NCBI RefSeq assembly: GCF_902459465.1
Contig: NC_047081.1
Location: 1-64,000, forward strand
Direction: 5' to 3'
Length of the DNA: 64,000 nucleotides
From: Asterias rubens
Taxonomy: Eukaryota > Echinodermata > Asteroidea > Forcipulatida > Asteriidae
Part shown: in pieces, positions 22,780 through 35,462 of the stretch
Layout: each line of letters begins with the position of its first letter
Position numbering within the stretch: position 1 is the stretch's first letter
The notes under the pieces: generated by a model
The model's input: only the letters and a program-made list of their open reading frames with translations
What the model was told of the DNA's origin: nothing
The model's database searches: none
Program-made: the position numbers and the translations under genes

Positions 22780-24331
22780 CTACAGTTGTCTCCTTCCAGA
22801 TCGTCCACGGCCTTTCTTCTTTTTCTTCTTCTTCTTTTTCTTTTCCTGAGGGTTTACTTCTACAGTGGTTTCTTTCTCTTGTTGATTTTGTTCTTGCTCT
22901 TCACAAGTTGTACAGCAAACATCACTATAGTTAGGCAAATTGCAGTACGTGCGGAATGAATCAGGGTTACAGATAACACTCTGCAGAGGAGTACACACAT
23001 TTTCTACAAGTTTGGGGGAAAACAATATCAATCAAATTTAAGTTAATGAGGGTTTAAAACAACCACATGTGATCTAGATCAATCCAAGTATAACAGGTTT
23101 GATTTTACATTTACAACAATAAAACATTCACAGTTTGAAGTATTTAGGGCTTGTGAACTGTAGCAATGTATTCCTACCTTCTACAGGGCACTCTCCAAGA
23201 TTGCAGGGACTTGTGTCCATTGGTCGATCTTCAAAACAATTAAATTCTTCCGGATTATCTGTAGGGGCTCCACACATAACTGTACGACTCATGAACCCAT
23301 CTCCGCAAGTGACGGTACACTGCAAGAAATGGAGTAAAACTCTTTCAAGAAGCTTCAACCCAAAATAACAAAACTTTGGGAAGTGACACTGGTTTTTTAA
23401 TTATTAAGATTTTATACTCAAATAGTAAGCCACAAGGGCCAGTTTCCCTTGTCTTTTATTATTTGGTATTTTAAATAAGAAACCACACCCCCCGAAGGTG
23501 AACCCTGGCTGCTTCCCTGACTACATGCAGGCCCAGTATGTTTATCCAGCTGGAGGTTCTTGGTTCAAATCCTGCTCTAAGTCAATTTGTCTCCGTTCAA
23601 CCCTTATTAAACAAGATTTAATACTGTGATGTAGTTAAACAATAAACAGTCTGGTACTTACACTAGACCAATCCCCAATACTCCAGAATGCTGGACAAAG
23701 TTCCTGGTTGCAATTCTGACGAGTCGCTGGCTTCTCCTCAATACACCTCTCAGCTGCAGTAGATGACACCTTTCTACCATTTTTTTTTATACAGCGTACC
23801 CCTCGTGATTGGACACCATTAGAACCACAGGTATGAGAGCACGGGTTCCATTCATCTACTTGCCACTTAAAGACAGGTTTCTTCTTTCCTCCTCCTGATG
23901 GTTTAAAGGGTTTCTTTGTCACTGTAGGAGTGGTTGGTGGTCGAGTTGTTCTTATAGTTGTCGTTGGTGGAACTGTGGTTGTCATTTTGGTGGTAGTCTG
24001 CATTGTTGTTGGAGGCTGAGTTGTAGTGGGAGGCTGGGTTGTAGTTTTCTGGGTTGTAGTGGGAGGCTGGGTTGAAGTTTGCTGGGTTGTGGTGGGAGGC
24101 TGGGTTGTAGTTTGCTGGGTTGTTGTTGGAGGCTTTGTTGTAGTTTGCTGGGTTGTTGTTGGAGGCTTTGTTGTAGTTTGCTGGGTTGTGGTGGTACGCT
24201 GTGTTGTAGTGGTACGCTGTGTTGTAGTTTGCTGGGTTGTTGTAGTTGCAGGCAGAGTAGTTGTGATAAGCTTAGATGTGGCAGGTTGTGGCATTTGGGT
24301 TGTAACTAAAGGGGCTGTTTCTGGTTCAATT
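22780..24331 (-). CDS. Gene A exons 21-23: Thr-rich linker, TSP1-3/4, PLAC
   Basis: Exons 23662-24331, 23178-23319 and 22780-23003. Exon 21 opens with about 130 residues dominated by Thr, Pro and Gln in 11-12-residue units ([22 protein letters not shown]), a likely mucin-type O-glycosylated stalk. It is followed by TSP1-3 (WNPCSHTCG) and the start of TSP1-4 (WSIGDWSS|C). Exon 23 carries the PLAC cysteines (VC, IC, YC, VCCTTC) and ends in a very basic tail with ten consecutive lysines and [10 protein letters not shown]. Stop TAG is at 22782-22780. Confidence 0.88.
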
Positions 24332-27300
24332 CTTCACAAATGGGGAAAGCAAACAAAGTCTGATTTTAAACAAATTTTGTGTTTTTCTGTTTTCCAGAGG
24401 GAGAAAAAATAGAGTACCTAGACAAACACACTATGAGAGAACCAAAGTTACATAAAATATGATTGACCATAGCTTTGAATCTAATAGGGTCAGAAAAGCA
24501 AATGTGGGGTGCTTTATGCACTACCCATGTTATCCATAAATATAACATTATATTAATTGTGATGCTTTAAGAGGCATAACTGGATTGATAAGGCACATAT
24601 TATTATTATTAAAGACCTCATACTCAAACATTTAAAAGGTAGCAACCTCTTATTGAATTTAGAGGCTTCCAGAGTAAACATTGTACAGGCTTTAATTGGC
24701 TTTGGGGGACTTTTTATAACATCTTAATGATGTTCTAATGGCAAAAAAATTTGGAAATCAAATTACATTAGGAACATTAATGCGTAATACACAATTGACC
24801 ACAAGGAAAATGAGAGGCTTCTAGCTTACATAGTTTCATGACAGGATTGTTGATTGCAAGGTTTCTTGGATGCCTTAGGGTTGTAGCTGCCTTGTCCACA
24901 AAAGGTTTTCTTCACTTACATTAGGAACATTAATGCGTAATACACAATTGACCACAAGGAAAATGAGAGGCTTCTAGCTTACATAGTTTCATGACAGGAT
25001 TGTTGATTGCAAGGTTTCTTGGATGCCTTAGGGTTGTAGCTGCCCTGTCCACAAAAGGTTTTCTTCACTTACATTAGGAACATTAATGCGTAATACACAA
25101 TTGACCACAAGGAAAATGAGAGGCTTCTAGCTTACATAGTTTCATCACAGGATTGTTGATTGCAAGGTTTCTTGGATGCCTTAGGGTTGTAGCTGCCCTG
25201 TCCACAAAAGGTTTTCTTCACTCTTGAGTCATCACTGTTCTTAATACACTGGAAGCTATGGAAAGAGAAACCTACACAAAAAGAAAACCCAAAGTAAAAG
25301 GATTAATCTCAATCATTCTGATTTGATTGAAACTTCTTTTGAACAATATTGTCTGTTTTTGTATCTTCACATCTGGTTATTAGTTACAGCCTCTTATATG
25401 GAATGACAGCAACATCCACAGTTTTCCTAAAAGGCATCCAAGACAGCGTGCAGCATGCTGTATTGTCCTGCAGAAGCCCAAGATCTGATGAGCACATCAC
25501 ACCGCTCCTTCAATTCCTTCACTGTCTTCCCATTACCAAGGGAATCAAATTCAAAGTCTTTCTTTTGCTTGTTTTAAAAGTCAGAAAATAGTCTCGCTCC
25601 TACTTATCTTCAGAACCTTATTTCAAACAAATCCCGCAGTTCTTGCAATCTACGTTAATCTTCATGTGATAGAGCATTCACAGTCAGAGCTAAAACTTTA
25701 TAGAACAATCTCCCTCTTCACATCCGTCAGATATCGCTTCTTGAATGCTTCAAAGCCATGGTACAAACTCATTTAATTTGATGCCAAGTCTATTATTCAA
25801 TTTGTGTTTATTCGTAGATGCTCTTGTACAGCACTTTGAAACTTTTGTAAAAGATGCTTTATAAAGTATTGTTATTATCAAAATTAAACACTTATTTTCA
25901 CACATCATCCTTCCACGACTCTTTCCCACTATAAACACTCACAAATATTCCCTTACCTCCACCACAAGTTTGAGTACACCGAGTCCATCCCATATCCTGC
26001 CAAATAAACTCCACTTCTAGTATAGGAACATGAGGGGGATCTGTAACAACAGCAGGCGCTGATAAAATATGTACAGAGGCCGTTTGTTCTGTATTAGTAG
26101 AATCAGCAGTTTTCTCTATATAGTAGCTATAGGTTATGTTGATAGGTTTGCTGTTCTTTTTCCAGAAAACCTAAAAAGGGATAATAATTATAATAATAAT
26201 AACATGCATTTATAAAAGCGCTTAATGCAGGGTGTCTAAGCGCTGAAACATACAGTAATTAGTAAGACAATAAAGTGTACGGCAACAATTTTAAGAGGGA
26301 TGAACTAGCTGAACTGAACAAGCTGATGATTCACATTTTAAAAATTGTAAAAACTGCTGTCAGGAAACTTGAGTCATAATTATGTGCTTTTAAGGTGGAG
26401 GGTTATTATTCATCACAAAACTTAAAAACTTTAAAGGAAATGCAAACTAAATGTTGTACCCATAAAGAAACATAACCAAAAGGGAAACTGACCAGGTAAA
26501 TTTTTAAATGATTTTTTGGGGTTAAATAAAGAAAAATTAACTCGAGCAGGATTCGAACGAAAGACCTCTGGATTAACTTTCCGGTGCTCTACCTGAGCTA
26601 TCTAGAAACATGGCAGAATTTACACAAATTACAATCTGTAAAAGAAGTTTTATTTACCAACAAATCCAGATCTGCTTGAAGTGGCCCAACAGTAAAGAGT
26701 CTATCCTCATCAGGGGCATAAACAAATCTAGCTCTGCCTTCAATAAAAGAATGTGGTCCAGACTGGGTGCTACGAGCATTCAGTATGTAAGACTTGTCGG
26801 CTTTTCTTAATGCTGAACAAAAAATCAATACAAAAAACAACTATCACATCCAGGTTGAAGACTTATTTTTGAGGAATATTAATTTATACATCAAGCATAA
26901 AATAACCAATGAATCCAATTAAGTTGTGATTCACACAATCTGTGTAAGAGTCCAGTAACCTCCTTGCAAGTCCACAAAGTGTTTTACTTGCAAACATGAG
27001 CAAACTTTACTACAGTTATAGAAAACCTTCAAACCAAAATAGTTTAAAACTCACCAATAAAGCTATCCGTGTGTGTGTTTTCCCTGACGTCGACATAGCG
27101 TGACCCAGCAGGTAATGCATCAATCTGTTGATACTCTACAAGCAAGCAAGATAATATAAAGAGAACGTTACGGTACCTTGATTCTGGCCATCAATAATAC
27201 ACAGAATAAAGCTACACCCTCAATGACAAATATAGTAAGAAAGTATTGGGACCCAACTTTGGGGAAACAAAAATGTTAGATCAGTTTGGAATATGATTTC

Positions 27301-30300
27301 ATTTATTTTTCCCCTGAGGTTTTTTACAAATAATTATTTTGTTCAAAAATAAAGATGTAGCTATAAAGTTTTCAACCTTTATTGACTTCTACTTTTTCCA
27401 CACTGATCAAGTTTCCTTGGTAAAGCGTTATCTTCGGAGTTCTATTAGGGTTTTTTATGAATCAAATATCAAGAAAATTTGATAATACACTTTGATAAAA
27501 AAAAGGGTGGCTTTCAAACAATATTATAGCTTCTCTTACTTTTCTTTGGCTCACTGTAAAAATGTTTCTGAATGAAGTTACACTGGCTACTATCTCCTTC
27601 ACATATTCCACATCTGTCTTCGACTTTGCTTGAATCAACAACTTTGTCACATCCTAGTTTCTGTGATTGATAGATAAGAACATTATTTCACATTTTACTG
27701 ATAGTTGCATATACCATAGCTTGAAAGGAAAGTAAAAGAAATGTTGTTTTTATATTAAATAACTTGTCCTTTATTTAATATTCTAAAGAGACACTCATTC
27801 AAATGACAAGTTCAAGGTTTAAAAAAAAATGATTACCCTCTCTCAAACACTAATTCACTTAGCATTTTGGACCACACACATTTCAGTCTCAAATTGAGCA
27901 CAACTTATTTCATGTGTTATGCTCTCACTTGAAGTTTGGAGGGTTTGATCAAGTAATAGCTTCTTACCACACATTGGCCTTGTACACAGATACTGTGATG
28001 GTCATCATATGAACAAGGTGTTCCATCCGTCACATTGTAGTCCGTCACAACAACATCTTCTGTCTTACTGGAGATGCATGTTAATCGACACTGTAATGTT
28101 TCTATGGCAACAAAGTAAACGGAAAACAAGTAGTCTGTTTAATAAAACATATTTTAAAAATTCCACACAGCAGTAAGATTATTTTTATAAGTTCAATTTT
28201 AACTTGGGGATTACTCCTATAACAGTGACTTACTATTTCTATTCTCAAATGGGAGCCATGAGTGAATTGTTGATCTGTGAGTAAAGCTGGCTAGATTGTC
28301 TTCACACTGCTTAGCTCTTCTGTCTTCCAAATCACCAACACATTTCTAAAATAAATATCATGCAAATGATAAACAAAATAATAATCAAATCAGAATAAAA
28401 ATGGACTTCACAGAAATTCCATTTTGAATAAATTTGTAGGTGTATAGTTCTTTTGCTGTGTATATTTTGAGAAGATTTTAGAACTTCAGGAACTTCCCGT
28501 CTCTCATGAGCTGTGCTGAGCCTGATCCAAATCTATGACATGGTCTAGATCAGTAGAGCGTTTGACTTTGATTTGTCATAATCCCCTCTTCTGCCTTGTG
28601 CTTCACGTTCTTACAGCCTTTTATTAAGGTCTCTACCAGCCTCGCCTATAAAAACACTTTCCTTTAGACAATAGCTTAATTGAGATTGAACATTTACCTT
28701 GGTATTACACAGACGGTATTCATAAGATTCTCCTTTGCAGTCTTTTCCTCCATGAGAGGGCCTACAAAGATAAACAAAATATTTTGAATAGATCTCAGAC
28801 ATTCCAAAGTTCATTATTAACCCCAAAAATGGCGTGGACATTTCTTAATCTGTAGTTAATTAAATACAGACCAAGAAACATGTATCAAAATGTTAGAGAA
28901 TTAAATACTCACGCTGGGTTATCACATTTCCTAATTCTGACTTCAACACCAACATCACATGGGTAGGAGCAATCACTCCATTGGGACCATTTACTCCACT
29001 CCCCATTCTGTCGGCCCATGTCTCTATAAACACAGATTCCTTGAATGCACCACTAAACACAAACATAGAAACTGGTTACTCACACTTTATGGTTTCAAAT
29101 ACACATAATATAACTGCATCTATTTTTGGAAGTGTGTTTATTGCCACAATTGAACCATGTGAGGCACCACAACCAACATCCCTTTTTAACATAACAAAAA
29201 TTATATCAACATCTTATACTCCTTTGAGGCATTGTTGGTACTACACAATACCTACAAAAACTATTGAAGGAGCTGATAACAGGTGCAGCACCTATCAACA
29301 TCCACCCGCTAACCCCCATTTAAGTCTTTGCTAATTAAAGAACAAGCATTCTTACCTTGTCGCTACCACAAGCAGACCCATCCAGTGCTGGTCCCTTCTT
29401 GGTACGACAGTACTGGGGATCCCAGGGATCAATACACCATAATTGATGACAAGATTTAGATTCCTCTGGCTGCAAACAAAGTTAGTGAACACAGATTGAG
29501 CAATGAGTTCGACAATGAGTTCGTCAGTTTGACAATAACATCATCTCTCTTATCAATAAAATAGGAAGTTGTGTACCATAAAAACAGATGAATAAAAGCC
29601 CTTTTATACTTGTATTCATTGAGATGATGGTTGTGATCACAGCGTTGGTCAATATGATTTGAATTTGGATTCAGGCACAATCTTCTGCCAAACAGAGAAA
29701 CGCTTCATTGGTTCTGTTCAATTTAAAATACATAATTATACTCAACAACAGCTATGAATGTTACCACAAAACTTCCAGTAATATAAAAACCTGGAAATGT
29801 ACTCTTCTTAAAGAAAAAAATCACCAATGGTTAAAAAACACAAAATAATAATGGAAAACAAAACCAAAGTGAACTTTAAGCACAAAATGATCTATAGGCG
29901 TAGTACACTATAGTAAACATTGTTGGTTTGACTGACTGATGCACATTTACAAGAGGTTTCTGTTAGACCAATTTAGTTACACTTTAGCCTAGGTAGACCT
30001 TGCTGTTCAAAGGTCAGGAACCGATGAATTTAACACATTATGAAAAATCTGGAAAATAATTTGCAGTTGAAAACCTCTTCAAAGAAATTCACAGCCCTGA
30101 AATTTACTTGAAAAGGTTCATCCCTGTTTCCCAGGTTGTAGTCGTTTTGGAATTTGTTTAACACTTTTTTTTTTTTTTTGGGGGGGGGGGTTATGGAAGA
30201 AGTGGGACATAGTTTCAGTTATTTTTCTGGAGAGAGTATGTTGATTGATATGTGAACCCCAACAAACTGCAATTCCCACAACGTATTAGTATGTATGTGA

Positions 30301-33300
30301 TAACGAAATTACATAGGAGAGCCAAAGTGTGACTCTGGCTATTTATAAACCCCACAGTTTTTGCCACTGATTATCAATTAAGGTTATTTATCAAATAAAA
30401 AATGCTTTTGCCAGTGAAAGAGCTGTCACTCTCTAAAATGAAGTTACATAAACTAAAAAAAAAAACTGTAAAATTCTACACTAGCTCAGGTCAAGCCCCA
30501 TCAGAGTAAAACTACTTCAATTCATGCACAGAAACATACATTGAGACTACCATTTTCAAAGGAAATATATAGGCGAAAAGAAAGATTATGTTATTACATT
30601 GCAAAATGGGAAAAACTTCTCTCATTTGAAGTTGCAGTTTGAATGCAGATTAGGTTGCGAAATACAATACAAAATTGTGGAACTAAAAACTTGAACATAT
30701 AAAAACAGAAATAAACATCAATATTTCCCAGGCTCCAATGTCTAAAGCTGCTAAGCGATGAAATTTTGCTCAGCACGTACCATAAATAGGTTAGCAATAT
30801 TTTACTTTAGAAGCCATACATATTTTAATAAAATATTTCATGCAGGGAATCATGCGATGAAATTAAAATCATAACGTGTTGAGAGAAATGCAAAGCTGTA
30901 ATGAAATAATCTGTTGTGAGATTAACATGCACCATACATAATGTGCAAGCCTGATTTGTCTGATAATGCGCTGTGAGAACAAAGACCCTGTAAAAAGGAC
31001 TCTATTAGGACATCCTTAAACAAGATGATCATGAGCAGGTAATTAAGAACCACTTGAGGCCCTTTCATGTCAGTGCAAACTTATGACAATGTTCTTGTGT
31101 AGATTTCTGCTTGAGGAAAATCTTTTCACTTAGCAACTCAGTGAGATTGGGCCCACATATAACGGACCTTACTTTTCTCAAAAGAGGGCATTTGGAAGGG
31201 TCTACATTGGTGTCATCAGCCAGACTGGTTAAGAATTGTGTGACCCTGCAAAAAAGCCTCAGCACTTGCCGGTGGGCTCGCTGTCAGGTGAAAAATATCA
31301 GCTTTATTGAATAAGTTTGTTATCTTTTGAATAGCAGTTTGAAGTGACACAGTGATTGAGAAGAGTGTTTATGGTATATCAAAACAAATAAACAAGCTAC
31401 ATGATCATGCAAGTAAGCAAGTAAGCATGCATCTCCTAAAACCAACCCTTAATGCAACCCCACCCTGACAACAAAATAAATAAATAAATGAAAAACAATT
31501 CAAACAAACTAAAAAAAGTATTATAATAATAATTGACAAAATTTTTACAAAAGTGTGGAAGAGAGAAATTAACATTAAAGTGTATAAGGCAAAAAGCATT
31601 TAGTTTGACATAGATTCAGTTATAGCAACTGAATGACAAGGTCTATTTTAGATTTTAGTTTGTCTTCATCGCCTTTTTGTTTATTGTAAGAGCGCAAACT
31701 TTTGGTTTTTGTTTAAAAAGGGTAGGAGTTTACTGTCACAACAATTTAAGCAACTTTGAATACAGTGGGGACTGGTTGACTAGTCTTGACTGAAGTCACC
31801 TTTGACATAACCTATGTCACTTTTGACGTGAATTATCACCCTTGATGACCAGCCTTCATAAATCATCACTATCGGGATAAACATACGTTACCGTGGTTAT
31901 ACACTCAACTGCTTACAAGTTATTTCACACAAGGGGATGAGGAGAGTCCACACTTACAAGTTTTAACTAGCTTGTTTTATTGAAAGGGAATTTATTGTGT
32001 TTAAAAAGCTTCATATATCATCAATAGTGACAACTAGAAAAAGAACATAAAAACTAATAAATTCACTAATTGGACTTGTGAAACATGTTGATTGCTTGAT
32101 TTTAAATTCACTCATTTTTTTGAACTAATTAAGTACACACTAATGAAGCTCACTCCAAAGTCCCAGTGGAATAACACAATGACAAGGGGAAGTAATTCCT
32201 CGCCCCGCCTATAAACCCCAATGAATGACCGTGCTGGGTGCCAAATATCAAAGCAAAGATGGTTAGAAACAAAATATTTAGATAACAAGTTCCCTGTAAC
32301 ACTGCATTAGTTTTTCCTATTTCCTTTAAAGCAATAAACAACACCTGTCAATGACAGGTACAGGTTGGTATAAACAATGATGATGACATTTATCGGTATC
32401 ACGATGAGGGGACATTTATTGGTATCACGATGAGGGGACATTTATTGGTATCACGATGAGGGGACATTTATTGGTATCACGATGAGGGGACATTTATCGG
32501 TATCACGATGAGGGGACATTTATTGGCAGAAACCAAAGCATACTTTATATTATTTGTCCACCTGTTAAAAACAAACAAGTGAAAACATATTTATGTGCTC
32601 AACATGTGTTAAATGTTGGTAATCCTGATGGTAGGAATGTTTCATGATACAAATTTCTTTCAGCCTTTGAGAAAGACTCTGCTAGGGTTGAAACTTCAGG
32701 CTATTGTTTTTATTTATACCATATGGGTCTTTGATTGGTAAGCTGTTTGCAACAGAAAATTCTATTTTCTCACAATCCAATATTAGAAGAGTGGAATTGT
32801 GTAAGCTTGAAAATTTAAAAAGCTCAGGGAGACATGATTTGCCATAGGTCAACAGTGCCCCAAAACAAATCAACACTTAATGTTGAATTGCTTGTTGGTG
32901 AAATGAACTGTCACATCATTATTATTTTTTTTCTTATTCTCAAACTTAAACAAAAATGTGCGGGGAATAAATGGGTCCCAATTTTCTAATACTATTGCAC
33001 ACTATGGAAACATCTTCTATAAGATTTTGTCAAATTAAACTTCCTTTAAAAAAAAACTTAAAAAAAAACATAGTATAATAATTTGTGGGGGTCAACTCTG
33101 ACTACAAAGAAGAAAAGTGGAGCAAGGGTTTCCAGACCTTGTTACAGAATTCCAAAATGAAATGTTAGTATCAATGACATCATTAAATTACCAATTACTA
33201 GAATACCAGGAACGATGATCAAAATAACAAAAACTTGAGTCATACCGTTTATTCGAAACAGCTGGACCTTTTCAAGGAAAACTCTCATGCACCCACAAAA

Positions 33301-35412
33301 GTCCTTATTTCGAGGATATTTTAACATTAACTGATTTCATTCCTTTCTTGTAACGCACAGTGTCTCTGAATAATACCCTCATACTTTGGGAATGTATTAA
33401 CAACAATGTTTTACAAGCTCTGCAGTCTTGTTCATTTTGGTTCATAGTTTTAATAAGGTGTTTAAGCATGTCCTGGTCAGAGGCAAACAAAAAAACAGCA
33501 GGAAAAAAAAACAATAACAAGAAAACTTTGTTTTTGTTTTTAGATTAAACAAATAAATCACAGCCACTCACAAACATTATTTTATCTGAAGAGTAACAGA
33601 CAAAACATGTCAACTCAAATTTTGAAATGAGCTAGTTCCATTAAAATCTGATCGACTGAAATAATTAAAATACACTTATTTTCCATAAAAAAAATATATA
33701 GACTGAGAGGAATAATCCTGGATATGCAAAATTTCCAATTATGGCAGAGTGGTTTCAATATTTGCAGTCAGGAAAGAAGAGGGGAAAAGAGGAAATAAGA
33801 ATACTTACAGTTCCACAAAGTTCAAATTCTTCACCAAAGTCAAATTTACACTGATCATTCATATCGTACCATTCCCCTGGATATCCATCTAACTCTGGAA
33901 GGCCACTTTCAAATGGAGAATCCTCTAAACAGGTGTAAGCTCTGAAGGAAAATGGATCAACAGTTTATTATTGCATCAAGAAATCAGTGGTTTCAAGCTA
34001 GTCTTCTAAATCTGAACAAAGTTAATTCTTCAAGATAAAAGAAATATATTCATTTGATGTTTATGACTGACATCATTTAATACACTCAAAAGTTTCCAGC
34101 ACTGTGTCATTAACTTTTCTGAATCAACATTTCATCTAAAAGAAAAAAAAACACCAAAGGCGGAACATTCTTGAAAGTAATTGTTAATGATGTTCATGTC
34201 TTTATTGGAGAATGTGGGAGCTTACTAACACAGACTCTCAGATTGCTTCTGTATAACACAAGAGTCGCACTGCAATGGTTCTCCGACCATCTTGCTAATA
34301 GACACCAGTTTACTTCTATAAAGGGTTGCTATTCTGTTCGCTTAAATATTAAGCATGGTGTTCCTCAGGGCTCAATCCTTGGGCCGCTCCTATTTCTTCT
34401 GTACATTAATGATCTCTATTGCTCATCCAACCTTCTTTCTTTCACATTGTTTGCAGATGATACAACTATTTTCTACTCTAATCGTCAACTTTCCTCCTTA
34501 TTTAACACTCTCAACACTGAATTATGTCAGGTCTCTCTTTGGTTTAAGGCAAACAAACTTTCCATAAACCATGCCAAAACAAATTTCATCTTCTTCTTTA
34601 AGTCTCATCGCTCTGTAGACATCAATTTACCTCCAGTGATCATTGACGATATTGCAATAACCAGAGTTTCTTCAACTAAATTTCTTGGGGTCATTATCGA
34701 CCAAAAACTATCTTGGTCTGAGCATATCTCTTCTGTCAATAAAGTCGTCTGTCGTAATTCTGGCGTTATCTCCAAGATACGTCATTTCCTGCCTGCCTCT
34801 TCGCTTGTTCTTCTTTACAATACCCTTATATCTTTCCTTACCTAAATTACTGTAACATTGTCTGGGCATGTGTGAATACTACCAGATTGCGCTCTGTGGC
34901 TATTTCTCAAAAAAGGCTATTCGCATCTGTACTTACTCTTCTTACAGAGAACATTCAGCACCTTTTTTCGCACAATTGCACACTCTCACTGTCGCTGATA
35001 TTAATAAGCTCCATACTGGGATATTTATGTTTAAATTTAATAATAATCTTCTTCCCGACGTCATCTCTTCCTTCTTCACGTCTGTTAAGCAAACTCACAG
35101 CTACTCCACTAGATCCTGCACTAATCTTTATGTTCCATTCACTCGCACCACTTACTCTATGAACACAATCCGCTTCTTTGGTCCTCGTGTGTGGAATGCC
35201 ATAGATGAACGCATTAGATCTAAGCGGTGCGTGAGTCTTTTTAAGTCTGCTTTCAAACGTGACATTATCTCCCATTATGTATCCTAGTTTCCCATCCTAT
35301 GTAATTGAACCACATCCATCTCTTCAATACTTGTCTTATTTATTTTCAGCTTAAACTGTTCTGCCATCTTGTCACTTCTATTACAAATTTGTTGTGTTAT
35401 GTATTATCTGTA

Positions 35413-35462
<50 letters not shown>

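Noticed and set aside
22726-22959. Plus-strand Leu/Phe-rich 77-codon frame
   Set aside because: Antisense shadow of the Lys-rich final exon of ADAMTS gene A.
24026-24412. Plus-strand 128-codon frame rich in Val, Gly, Cys and Trp
   Set aside because: It is the antisense shadow of the Thr/Pro-rich repeat exon of ADAMTS gene A.
25255-25257. Nearer acceptor for gene A exon 20
   Set aside because: An AG at 25257-25256 breaks phase with exon 19 and gives a stop. The AG at 25273-25272 has a strong pyrimidine tract and restores the frame.
26535-26607. tRNA-Asn gene
   Set aside because: A and B boxes and a GTT anticodon-like loop are present, but acceptor and T stems do not pair; treated as a tRNA-derived relic.
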